From JAJDGF01 sp031549325 (GTDB taxonomy: Bacteria > Bacillota > Clostridia > Christensenellales > Aristaeellaceae): a stretch of 64,000 nt of DNA. Below, piece after piece: positions 57,106 through 64,000 of this stretch (its first letter is position 1; every line of letters starts with the position of its first letter). The DNA is taken from contig JAVBQA010000037.1 in assembly GCA_031549325.1 (NCBI GenBank), positions 24,460-88,459 on the forward strand, given 5' to 3'. The translations under genes were made by a program, and so were the position numbers. A model generated the notes under the pieces. It did no database searches. It was not told the origin of the DNA and saw only the letters and a list, made by a program, of their open reading frames with translations.

Positions 57106-58332
57106 GTGGATTACAGATATCGCCGTCGGCCCAAGCGCCGGGTGACTGGCCGGTTTTACGCGTTTCTGACGGTGCTGTTGATTGTGTGCGTGGGCTTTGG
57201 CGTGTTCCTGAAGGAGCGGGGCAGCGCCAGCCAGCCGCCGACATCGCTGGAGCCGAAGCCGATTTACGACTACACCCAGCTGGCCACGCAGACGCCGGCT
57301 GTGCAGCCCACCGCCGCGCCCGCGCCGGAAACGAAGACGATGACGCTGCAGACCACCCCGCCGGAGGCCACGCCGGATCCCCAGGGCGGCGCGCAGCCCG
57401 ACCAGACGCTGCCTCCCGAGGGCGACGGATTCATTCTCCCCGAAGAAGACCTGCCTGTGCTGGCGCCTCAGGACGTGGTCGTCGTGGACAGCGTGCATGC
57501 CCGCACCGATCTGCCCCAGGAGTGGCGCAACATCCTGCTGCTGGGCAGCGACGCGCGCAACCTGAAGAAGATGGACCGCTGCGACACGATCATCATCGCC
57601 TCGATCAACACCAACACCGGTAAGATCAAGCTGACCTCCATCATGCGAGACACGATCGTAAACATCCCCAAGCACGGCCAGCAGAAGATCAACGCCTGTA
57701 CCTATTACGGCGGGCCCGAGCTGGCGATGCAGGTCGTCAACGACTCTTTCGGCATGAACATCACCGAATACGTGCTGGTCAACTTCGGCAGCATGGCCAA
57801 GGTAATCGACATTCTGGACGGCGTGCTGGTGGACATCAGCAAGGAAGAGAAGGACGTCATCAACCGGCACATCGGCGAGGTCGCCAAGTACATCATGGAT
57901 CAGGACTACTACAAGGCCCACAAGGAAGAGCTGCAGCTGCAGAACCACGGCAAGAGCATGCGGCTGTCCGGCATTCAGGCCGTCACCTACGCCCGCATCC
58001 GCGAGTTGGACAGCGACTATGAGCGCACCACCCGTCAAAAGAGGGTGCTCAGTGGCATTATGGCACGGGTCAAGGGCGCGGATCTGGGGCAGATGATGCA
58101 ACTGGCCACATCCATGTGGGGCAACTTCGACACCAATTGCAACATGCTTAACTCGGTGCAGCTGGCCTTCTCCGTCATGCAGAAGGGCGGCGAGATGAAG
58201 GACTGGCGCCTTCCAGGCAAGGACACCTATTCATCAAAAACGGGTAAGCAGGGCGCGGGCTTTTACGACGTGGACTACGCGGAAAACACGCTGAGGTTGC
58301 ACGAATTTATTTACGGCAGCCGGATCCCCTAA
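57106..58332 (+). CDS. LytR-CpsA-Psr (LCP) family cell-wall glycopolymer transferase
   Basis: Membrane-anchored enzyme that attaches teichoic acid-like or other glycopolymers to peptidoglycan. The 408-residue protein has a basic head (DYRYRRRPKRRVTG), one membrane helix at about residues 17-38, and an extracellular Pro/Thr/Ala-rich linker to about 130. The LCP domain follows: ILLLGSDARN (conserved Asp/Arg), CDTIIIASINTNTGKIKLTSIMRDT and YARIRELDSDYERTTRQKRVL (Arg residues of the pyrophosphate site). GTG at 57106 follows GGAGG by 9 bases. Confidence 0.92.
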   Translation: MDYRYRRRPKRRVTGRFYAFLTVLLIVCVGFGVFLKERGSASQPPTSLEPKPIYDYTQLATQTPAVQPTAAPAPETKTMTLQTTPPEATPDPQGGAQPDQTLPPEGDGFILPEEDLPVLAPQDVVVVDSVHARTDLPQEWRNILLLGSDARNLKKMDRCDTIIIASINTNTGKIKLTSIMRDTIVNIPKHGQQKINACTYYGGPELAMQVVNDSFGMNITEYVLVNFGSMAKVIDILDGVLVDISKEEKDVINRHIGEVAKYIMDQDYYKAHKEELQLQNHGKSMRLSGIQAVTYARIRELDSDYERTTRQKRVLSGIMARVKGADLGQMMQLATSMWGNFDTNCNMLNSVQLAFSVMQKGGEMKDWRLPGKDTYSSKTGKQGAGFYDVDYAENTLRLHEFIYGSRIP

Positions 58333-58406
58333 AGACCCATCAAAGGCACAAATGGCAGCGGCAAGGGCAGATAAACGCGCCCTTGCCCTGTTTTTAAAGG
58401 AGCGCC

Positions 58407-58967
58407 ATGAACGCCTACGACTTTGACGAGACGATCTATCGCGGGGACAGCACCCGGGATTTCGTGCTGTGGGCGGCGCGGCACAATGCCCGGGCGCTGT
58501 GCTCGATCCTGGGCGCGTTGCCCGCCGGGGCGCTGTTTGTGCTTGGGCGCATGGACAAGACCTCCTTCAAGCAGCGGCTGCTGTCGTTTGTGCGGCACCT
58601 GGACATGGACTGGGCGCTGACCGCGTTCTGGACGATCCACCGGGATCGCATCAAGCCGTTTTATCTGGCGCAGAAGCGGCCGGACGACCTGATCGCCTCG
58701 GCCTCGCCCGAGTTCCTGCTGCGCCCCGTTCTGGAATCGCTCGGGGTGACGAATGTGGTGGCCTCCCGGGTGGATCCGAAGACCGGCGCGTTTGCCGGCC
58801 CCAATTGCTGGGGCGGGGAGAAGCTGCGGCAGCTCGAAGCGCTGGGACTGGCGGAGCAGATCGGCGACTTCTACTCGGACTCGCTGTCCGACGCGCCGCT
58901 GGCCAGGGTGGCCAGGCGCGCGTTCCTGGTCACGGGGGATTCGGTCGCCCCTTGGCCGGAGGGCTGA
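58407..58967 (+). CDS. HAD-superfamily phosphatase (SerB-like subfamily IB)
   Basis: A 186-residue HAD hydrolase. Motif I is YDFDETIYRGDS (nucleophile and acid/base Asp, residues 5 and 7), motif II is SASPEF and motif III/IV is FYSDSLSDAPL. Cap region is helical. Related proteins dephosphorylate small phospho-compounds or lipid head groups. The next gene encodes a PAP2 phosphatase and is only 4 bases away, so both may act in lipid or undecaprenyl phosphate turnover. AAAGGAG precedes the ATG. Confidence 0.87.
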   Translation: MNAYDFDETIYRGDSTRDFVLWAARHNARALCSILGALPAGALFVLGRMDKTSFKQRLLSFVRHLDMDWALTAFWTIHRDRIKPFYLAQKRPDDLIASASPEFLLRPVLESLGVTNVVASRVDPKTGAFAGPNCWGGEKLRQLEALGLAEQIGDFYSDSLSDAPLARVARRAFLVTGDSVAPWPEG

Positions 58968-58971
58968 TGCG

Positions 58972-59859
58972 ATGGACATATTGCTTTGGTTTCAAGGGCT
59001 GCGAAGCCCGGCGCTGGACTGGCTGATGCTGCTGATCACCCAGTTCGGGCAGCAGACGCCGCTGATTGCGCTGATTTGCCTCATCTATTGGTGCATTGAC
59101 AAGCGCTTGGCGCAGCTGAGCATGTTCAGCCTTTTCGTGGGCGGGTTGGTGAACCAGTTTCTGAAGATTCTGCTGTGCGTGCCGCGCCCCTGGCTGCTGG
59201 ACGCGCGGCTGCTGCCCGTGGAGGCGGCGCTGCATGGCGCCAGCGGCTATTCGTTTCCCAGCGGCCACACGGCCAGCGCCACGGCGGTGTTTGGCGCGAT
59301 GGCGCTGTGCGCTAAGCGGCGCTGGATCAGGGCGCTGCTCGCCGCGCTCATCGCGCTGGTGGGCGTGTCGCGGGTGTATCTTGGGGTGCACACGCCATGG
59401 GATGTGCTCGCATCCTGGGCGCTGGGCGCCGCGCTGTTGCTGCTGACCTGGCGCGCGCTGCGGATGCTGTTGCTCCGGCCGTCGCTCGACTGGGCCATCG
59501 TGGCCGTTGGGTTGCTACTGAGCGCGCTGCTGGCCGTGTACGCGCAAGCGAAAACCTACCCAGCCGGAGACGACGGCTTGCTTGTCCTGGACAGCTTCAA
59601 AACAGCCGGAGCGGCGGCGGGAATGCTGCTCGGCTGGCTGGTGGAGCGGCGGCTGGTGCGGTTCAACCCCAAGGCTCCCTGGGCCGTTCAGATCCTGAAA
59701 TACGCGCTGGGGATGGCGCTCGTGCTGGGCACCCAGCGGATGCCTCTGCCGTTGCCCGAGCGAGCTGCGGCACTTTTGCGGTATCTGCTGCTGGCGCTGT
59801 TCGCCACCGGGCTGTGGCCGCTGTTGTTCAGCAGGTTCGGCAAGAACGGGAATCCGTGA
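58972..59859 (+). CDS. PAP2-family membrane phosphatase
   Basis: A 295-residue integral membrane phosphatase with the three PAP2 motifs: KILLCVPRP (KX6RP), PSGHTASA and SRVYLGVHTPWDV (SRX5HX3D), in residues about 60-140. Eight or nine hydrophobic segments. The C-terminal half adds several helices beyond the minimal domain. Possible substrates are phosphatidylglycerophosphate or undecaprenyl pyrophosphate. GGAGGG lies 8 bases before the ATG at 58972. Confidence 0.88.
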   Translation: MDILLWFQGLRSPALDWLMLLITQFGQQTPLIALICLIYWCIDKRLAQLSMFSLFVGGLVNQFLKILLCVPRPWLLDARLLPVEAALHGASGYSFPSGHTASATAVFGAMALCAKRRWIRALLAALIALVGVSRVYLGVHTPWDVLASWALGAALLLLTWRALRMLLLRPSLDWAIVAVGLLLSALLAVYAQAKTYPAGDDGLLVLDSFKTAGAAAGMLLGWLVERRLVRFNPKAPWAVQILKYALGMALVLGTQRMPLPLPERAAALLRYLLLALFATGLWPLLFSRFGKNGNP

Positions 59860-59878
59860 GCGGGCCGGATGGGCATGG

Positions 59879-59907
59879 TTGCAACTTTACGTCCACTGCG
59901 GTATGAT
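59879..59907 (+). promoter_or_regulatory. Sigma-A promoter of the unknown membrane protein/Hsp70-like unit
   Basis: TTGCAA (59879-59884), 17 bases, TATGAT (59902-59907), 32 bases before the first gene. Confidence 0.72.
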
Positions 59908-59939
59908 GACCATAATGACGCTACAAAGGAGGCGGGTAG

Positions 59940-60770
59940 ATGGCGGTGCTCCAGTTGTACGACGCGAAGCGGGACGGGTTTGAGCGCCAGCTGCAGGATG
60001 CGGGCGCTGGCCCCGCCGCCGATGCCTGCGCGCGCCTGCTTTCGGAGCTGCGGCGGGGCTATGCCGACGCCGAAGGCGATGCGCACAAGCGGCGCTTGGC
60101 CGCGCAGTTGTTTTCCGTGGCCGAGGCGGGCGTGATGGCGATGGTGTCCGTCAGTCAGGTGGACATCCGCATGAAGCTGGTCAGCGGCCCGGCATCGCCC
60201 GCCATCTCTGGCAAGCGCCGTCGCCAGGTCCGAACCATTCTGCAATATCTGCCCGGGGCGCTGTGCCTGCTGCTGGCCGCATGGCTGTACCTGGACGGGA
60301 AGATGCCCGCGGCGATCCTGGCGCTGGTTTGCGGGGGCATCAGCTACGCCACCTTGTTCGGTCTCAAGCGCCCGGCCCGCGCGCTGCCCGATGTGGCGGG
60401 CGAGACCCGGGTGGATCCGGTCGCGCTCAGCCGCCGCATGGAGAAGCTGGTGCAGGCCATCGACGGGGCGCTCGGAACCGAGCGGCAGCCAGACGCCGAG
60501 CCGCTGCAACTCACACAGGGGCTTCTTGAATCCATCCAGATGCTGATGGAGGCAAAACTCACGGAGGACGGCGGTTTTGCGCTGAGGGCGCTGCCGGGCA
60601 TGATGGATCAGCTGGCGCGCCAGGGCGTGACGGCGCAGCTGTACGGTGAAGATCTGCGCCAGCACTTCGACCTGCTGCCCGCCCCGGTGGGCGGCGACAC
60701 CATCCGCCCCGCGCTGCTGAAGGACGGGCGCGTGCTGTCGCGCGGGCAGGCCACGACAAAGGAATTATGA
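59940..60770 (+). CDS. Two-helix membrane protein of unknown function, partner of the Hsp70-like protein
   Basis: A 276-residue protein with no signal peptide. Residues 1-98 are a charged, helical, probably cytoplasmic domain (FERQLQDAGAGPAADACARL). Two adjacent membrane helices follow at about 103-118 and 123-142 with a short DGKM turn. The C-terminal cytoplasmic region of about 130 residues has helical segments (LSRRMEKLVQAIDGAL; GLLESIQMLMEAKL). Its own ATG follows GGAGG by 7 bases and its stop overlaps the Hsp70-like start (ATGA). No domain is recognised; the coupling suggests it recruits that ATPase to the membrane. Confidence 0.78.
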   Translation: MAVLQLYDAKRDGFERQLQDAGAGPAADACARLLSELRRGYADAEGDAHKRRLAAQLFSVAEAGVMAMVSVSQVDIRMKLVSGPASPAISGKRRRQVRTILQYLPGALCLLLAAWLYLDGKMPAAILALVCGGISYATLFGLKRPARALPDVAGETRVDPVALSRRMEKLVQAIDGALGTERQPDAEPLQLTQGLLESIQMLMEAKLTEDGGFALRALPGMMDQLARQGVTAQLYGEDLRQHFDLLPAPVGGDTIRPALLKDGRVLSRGQATTKEL

Positions 60771-62719
60771 GCATGTTTGATGATCGCATCACCGAGCTTT
60801 TCGGGTTTGACTTGGGCGACGGCGAGAGCGCCGTGGCCTGGGCGCGCGAGGGCAGCAAAAGCGAGCCGCAGCTGATTGAGATCGCCGGGCGCAAGAGCGT
60901 GCTGACCGCCTATGGCGAGCACCCGGAGATGGGCGCGCTGATCGGCGAGCAGGCGTATCTGGCGGGCGCGAACGAGCTGTTCCTGCGCTTCAAGAGCAAG
61001 TTCCTGACCGACCGGGACGGGGCGTCGCGCCTGCTGCGCAAGTTTATCGAAGCCGTCAAAGCCGAGCTGATGAAGTCCGGCAAGCTGACGGATCCGGACG
61101 CTGCGGCGTTCTTCGTGGGCTGCCCGTCCGGCTGGGATGAGGCGGCGCGGGAGGACTATCAAAAGCTGTTCCTTCAGGCGGGCCTGAAGAACGTGAGCAT
61201 CGTCAGCGAATCCCGCGCGGCGTTCATGTTCGTGCGCGAGTCGGGCGAGCTGAACGTGCCGGATGTGGCGCTGGGCGGGCCAACGCTGATCATCGACGCG
61301 GGCTCGTCCACCACCGATTTCACGTTTATCAACCAGCTGAAAACCGTGCGTGCGTTTGACTTTGGCGAGACGCGCCTGGGTGGCGGCGTGATCGATGCGC
61401 TGCTGCTTCAGGCCAACCTGTCGCGCTGCCCGATCAGGGATCGGCTGGAAGCCGTGTTTGCGCGCTACCCGCAGTATCAGGCCCGGGCCGAGCTCGAGGC
61501 GCGCAAGGTCAAGGAGATGTATTTCACCCGCCGGGCGCAGTCGGGCGGCGCGGTCTTCAGCGTGCCGTGCGAGTCGTCGGTGAAACTATACGCCGAGCGC
61601 CCGCCGCTGACGCTGGATCTATCCTGCGACGACGCGGACATGGAGCGGATTTTAAACCAACAGACAGGCGTGCTGTCGGGCGAGTCGTACCTGGGCGCAT
61701 ACGGGAAGTGCCTGCTGGGCGCGAAAAAGCAGCTGACGGACACGCCGCCCGAGCTGATCCTGCTGACCGGCGGCGCGTCCCGGATGGACTTCATCGAGGC
61801 CATGGCGCGGGAAGCCTTCCCGTCGGCGCAGCTGCTGCACGGCGCGGAGCCCGAGTATTCGATCGCGCGGGGTTTGTGTTACGCCCTCAGGATCGACCGG
61901 AAGAGCGCTGCGTTTGAGCGCGAGATCAAGGCGCTGATTGAATCCGACCAGGTGGAGGAGATCATCCTGTCGGCGCTGCCGGATCTGTTCTTTCAGCTGG
62001 CGCCGGTCATCGTGGGCGGCTTGATCGACGAGTGCGCGGTGGACGCGTTCCGCCAGTGGAAGGCGGGGGAGATCAAGACGCTTTCTGAGATGAGCGGCGC
62101 GATCAAGACGAGCCTGGAGCAGAGCCTGAGCGCGGGCGAGATCCACGAAAACTTGCGCCCGGTGATGCGCGGCTGGCTGGAGGAAATCCGGCCGGAGCTC
62201 GAGGCGCTGACCGATCCGATCACCGCCAGATACGAACTGCCGCTGGCGTCGCTCAGGCTTCCGCCCATGCTGTCTGTGGACGCGGTGCAGCTGGACTTGT
62301 CGGCGGGGGATATCCTGAATTTTTCGGTGCTGCAGACGCTGATCGACGTGATGGTCGGGTCGATTGTGGCCATGATCATGGGCGGTAGCGGCACGGCGCT
62401 TTTGATGGCTGGGCCGGTGGGGTTGGTGCTCAGCTTCGCGATCGGGTTTGTGGCGTCACGCCTGGGCACAGGGTACGCCAAGAAACACCTGGACCACGTG
62501 GAGCTGCCCATGCTGCTGCGCAAGGTGTTCACCACCGGTGCGTTCAAGCGGCAGTTGGAGGGGCAGCGGGAGGCGCTGGAGCGTCAGTTCGCCGACCAGT
62601 TCATTGCGCTGATCGATCCGCCCGCGCCCGCCGTAACCGAGCTGATCCATGCCGTATCCGGCGCGATTGAGACGCAGCTTGGGCAGCTGGCGGATCAGGC
62701 GCGGTTGCTCATCCATTGA
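60767..62719 (+). CDS. Hsp70/actin-like ATPase with a hydrophobic C-terminal segment
   Basis: A 650-residue protein whose first half is an Hsp70-type nucleotide-binding domain: phosphate-1 FGFDLGDGES (Asp15), phosphate-2 LIIDAGSSTTDFTF (Asp177), SESRAAFMF connecting helix and adenosine motif LLTGGASRMDFI (residues 332-343). The beta-sandwich substrate-binding domain of DnaK is absent. Instead a helical region contains a glycine-rich hydrophobic stretch at about 528-568 (VGSIVAMIMGGSGTALLMAG), then a basic amphipathic part (LLRKVFTTGAFKRQLEGQRE). The layout recalls membrane-inserting hairpins of dynamin-like proteins, but no GTPase motif exists. Substrate or client is unknown. Confidence 0.85.
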   Translation: MSMFDDRITELFGFDLGDGESAVAWAREGSKSEPQLIEIAGRKSVLTAYGEHPEMGALIGEQAYLAGANELFLRFKSKFLTDRDGASRLLRKFIEAVKAELMKSGKLTDPDAAAFFVGCPSGWDEAAREDYQKLFLQAGLKNVSIVSESRAAFMFVRESGELNVPDVALGGPTLIIDAGSSTTDFTFINQLKTVRAFDFGETRLGGGVIDALLLQANLSRCPIRDRLEAVFARYPQYQARAELEARKVKEMYFTRRAQSGGAVFSVPCESSVKLYAERPPLTLDLSCDDADMERILNQQTGVLSGESYLGAYGKCLLGAKKQLTDTPPELILLTGGASRMDFIEAMAREAFPSAQLLHGAEPEYSIARGLCYALRIDRKSAAFEREIKALIESDQVEEIILSALPDLFFQLAPVIVGGLIDECAVDAFRQWKAGEIKTLSEMSGAIKTSLEQSLSAGEIHENLRPVMRGWLEEIRPELEALTDPITARYELPLASLRLPPMLSVDAVQLDLSAGDILNFSVLQTLIDVMVGSIVAMIMGGSGTALLMAGPVGLVLSFAIGFVASRLGTGYAKKHLDHVELPMLLRKVFTTGAFKRQLEGQREALERQFADQFIALIDPPAPAVTELIHAVSGAIETQLGQLADQARLLIH

Positions 62720-62792
62720 AGCGGCATCTGATTCGGCGCATCGCGCTTGCCGCGCCCATTGTCACGATTCTATAGTGAGGAGATGATCTTCC

Positions 62793-63917
62793 ATGAACCA
62801 TTTTGAACTCGCGAGCAAGAAACCGACGCTGGGCTTCGGGCTGATGCGCATGCCCGAGGCGGATGGACAGATCGACCTGGAGCAGGTTAAGGCCATGGTC
62901 GACGCATACCTTCAGGCCGGGTTCAACTACTTCGACACCGCCTGGGGCTACCACGGCGGGCTGAGCGAGGGCACGCTGAAGGCGGCGGTGGTGGACCGCT
63001 ACCCGCGCGAGGCGTTCCGCGTGGCCACGAAGTTCCCCATCTGGGCGGTGAACGAACAGGCGGACGTGCAGAAAACCTTCGACACCCAGATGGAGCGCAC
63101 GGGCGCGGGCTACTTTGACTATTACATGATTCACGCCATCGGCGCGGGCAACATCGAGAAGATCGACCAGTACGACATCTGGTCGTTCCTCAGGCAGCAG
63201 AAGCAGAAAGGGCTGGCGAAGCACATCGGGTTCTCGTTCCACGACAGCGCCGCGATGCTGGAGGGCCTGCTCGACAAGCATCCCGAGGTGGAGTTTGTGC
63301 AGCTGCAGATCAACTACGCCGACTGGGACGACGAGAAGGTGCAGTCGCGGCTGTGCTACGAGGCGTGCATGAAGCGCGGGGTGGCGGTGATCATCATGGA
63401 GCCGGTGAAGGGCGGCAGCCTGGCCAGCATCGTAGGGGAGGCCGAGCAACTGCTGCTGGCGGCGCGCCCGAACGACTCGGTGGCCAGCTGGGCGATGAGG
63501 TACTGCGGGACGATTCCGGGCGCCATCGTGGTTCTGAGCGGCATGAGCGACATGGAGCAGATGCGGGACAACATCAAGACCATGAGGGACTTTGTGCCGC
63601 TGACGGAGGCTGAGCGCGCCACGGTCGCCCAGGTGCTGGCGGTGCTGAAGCGGAAGCCCACCATTCCCTGCACGAATTGCCGGTATTGCGTGGAGCAGTG
63701 CCCCCAGGAGATCAACATCCCGGGGATTCTGGACAACTATAACAACGTGATCAAGTACAACAACGTGGTGGGGATGAAGCGCGCGTACAAGTTGTTTTCA
63801 ACGCCGAAGGCAAAGGCGTCGGATTGCGTGCAGTGCGGGGTGTGCGAGAGCAGGTGCCCGCAGAAGATTGAAATTGTGGAAGCGCTGCGCAAGTGCGCGC
63901 AGCTGTTTGAGGCATAG
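62793..63917 (+). CDS. Aldo/keto reductase with C-terminal 2x[4Fe-4S] ferredoxin domain
   Basis: A 374-residue oxidoreductase. The N-terminal TIM barrel carries GFGLMRMPE and the catalytic Asp/Tyr pair in FNYFDTAWGYHGG; Lys follows in ATKFPIW and His in YYMIHAIG. The C-terminal ferredoxin domain has two cysteine sets, CTNCRYCVEQCP and CVQCGVCESRCP (residues about 290-360). This fusion is common in anaerobic bacteria and its substrates are mostly unknown. AGGAG lies 12-16 bases before the ATG. Confidence 0.93.
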   Translation: MNHFELASKKPTLGFGLMRMPEADGQIDLEQVKAMVDAYLQAGFNYFDTAWGYHGGLSEGTLKAAVVDRYPREAFRVATKFPIWAVNEQADVQKTFDTQMERTGAGYFDYYMIHAIGAGNIEKIDQYDIWSFLRQQKQKGLAKHIGFSFHDSAAMLEGLLDKHPEVEFVQLQINYADWDDEKVQSRLCYEACMKRGVAVIIMEPVKGGSLASIVGEAEQLLLAARPNDSVASWAMRYCGTIPGAIVVLSGMSDMEQMRDNIKTMRDFVPLTEAERATVAQVLAVLKRKPTIPCTNCRYCVEQCPQEINIPGILDNYNNVIKYNNVVGMKRAYKLFSTPKAKASDCVQCGVCESRCPQKIEIVEALRKCAQLFEA

Positions 63918-64000
63918 GGTTTCGAGCGGACGCAAAATGGGGTCCCGGGGGAGCTACACCAGGTCCCCCAAATTGAGTGCACGCACCGCCCGCATTTGAG

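Noticed and set aside
63918..64000. Possible gene start or terminator at the window end
   Set aside because: Only a weak GGGGG/CCCCC pairing with a long loop is seen and no start with a ribosome site.

Overview
The window reads as a continuous chromosomal segment from a GC-rich, endospore-forming, strictly or facultatively anaerobic Firmicute, most likely a member of the Clostridia. The evidence is the division/cell-wall cluster running straight into spoIIGA-sigE-sigG, a MurE end carrying the DNPR motif of meso-diaminopimelate adding enzymes, a radical-SAM activase with a glycyl-radical-type enzyme, and a BclA-like collagen protein. No rRNA, CRISPR array, prophage or insertion sequence was found. 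The species cannot be named from this sequence alone.

Layout. 1-12,767 (+): dcw cluster murE(partial)-mraY-murD-ftsW-murA-ftsQ-ftsA-ftsZ, then the sporulation genes spoIIGA-sigE-sigG and a YlmC/YmxH protein. murF and murG are missing from their usual places. 13,044-16,965: a VanY-like carboxypeptidase (-), nrdR, and a PhoB/PhoR-like two-component system. 17,231-22,047 (+): activase, atypical glycyl-radical-type enzyme, TIM-barrel isomerase and alanine dehydrogenase. 22,177-25,033 (-): KimA-like K+ transporter and a secreted protein. 25,318-31,334 (-): sugar ABC transporter with an AraA/fucose-isomerase-like enzyme, and a divergent AraC regulator. 32,405-39,262 (-): a second sugar ABC transporter followed by a histidine kinase-response regulator-binding protein trio. 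39,548: tRNA-Ala(GGC). 39,889-40,836 (-): collagen-like protein. 41,157-43,212 (+): hexapeptide transferase and glmM. 43,565-47,978 (+): zinc locus (acidic lipoprotein, ZnuA, Fur-family regulator, ZnuC, ZnuB) and a Nudix hydrolase. 48,061-56,980 (+): NfeD, two secreted paralogues, FloA, a membrane-anchored protein, an orphan LytTR regulator, TldD and TldE. 57,106-63,917 (+): LCP transferase, HAD phosphatase, PAP2 phosphatase, an unknown two-gene unit (membrane protein plus Hsp70-like ATPase) and a ferredoxin-type aldo/keto reductase.

How genes work together. Peptidoglycan precursor synthesis, septation and the mother-cell/forespore sigma cascade share one strand and overlap in transcription. 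Likely control points are visible: a group of Spo0A-box matches before spoIIGA and a near-perfect sigma-F-type promoter before sigG. The two sugar loci each pair a Rbs/Mgl-type transporter with its own regulator. The zinc genes form a self-contained uptake and sensing unit.

The most unusual items are: (1) the glycyl-radical-type enzyme, whose catalytic GCxE motif reads CGIE and which stops before the radical-bearing glycine loop although a complete activase gene overlaps it; (2) the Hsp70-like ATPase with a hydrophobic C-terminal segment in place of a substrate-binding domain, overlapping a two-helix membrane protein gene; (3) a secreted paralogue pair placed between nfeD and floA; (4) a kinase-regulator-binding-protein trio joined by 4-base overlaps; and (5) a recurring intergenic hairpin with a tiny loop, often built on a GGGCGAAC arm.
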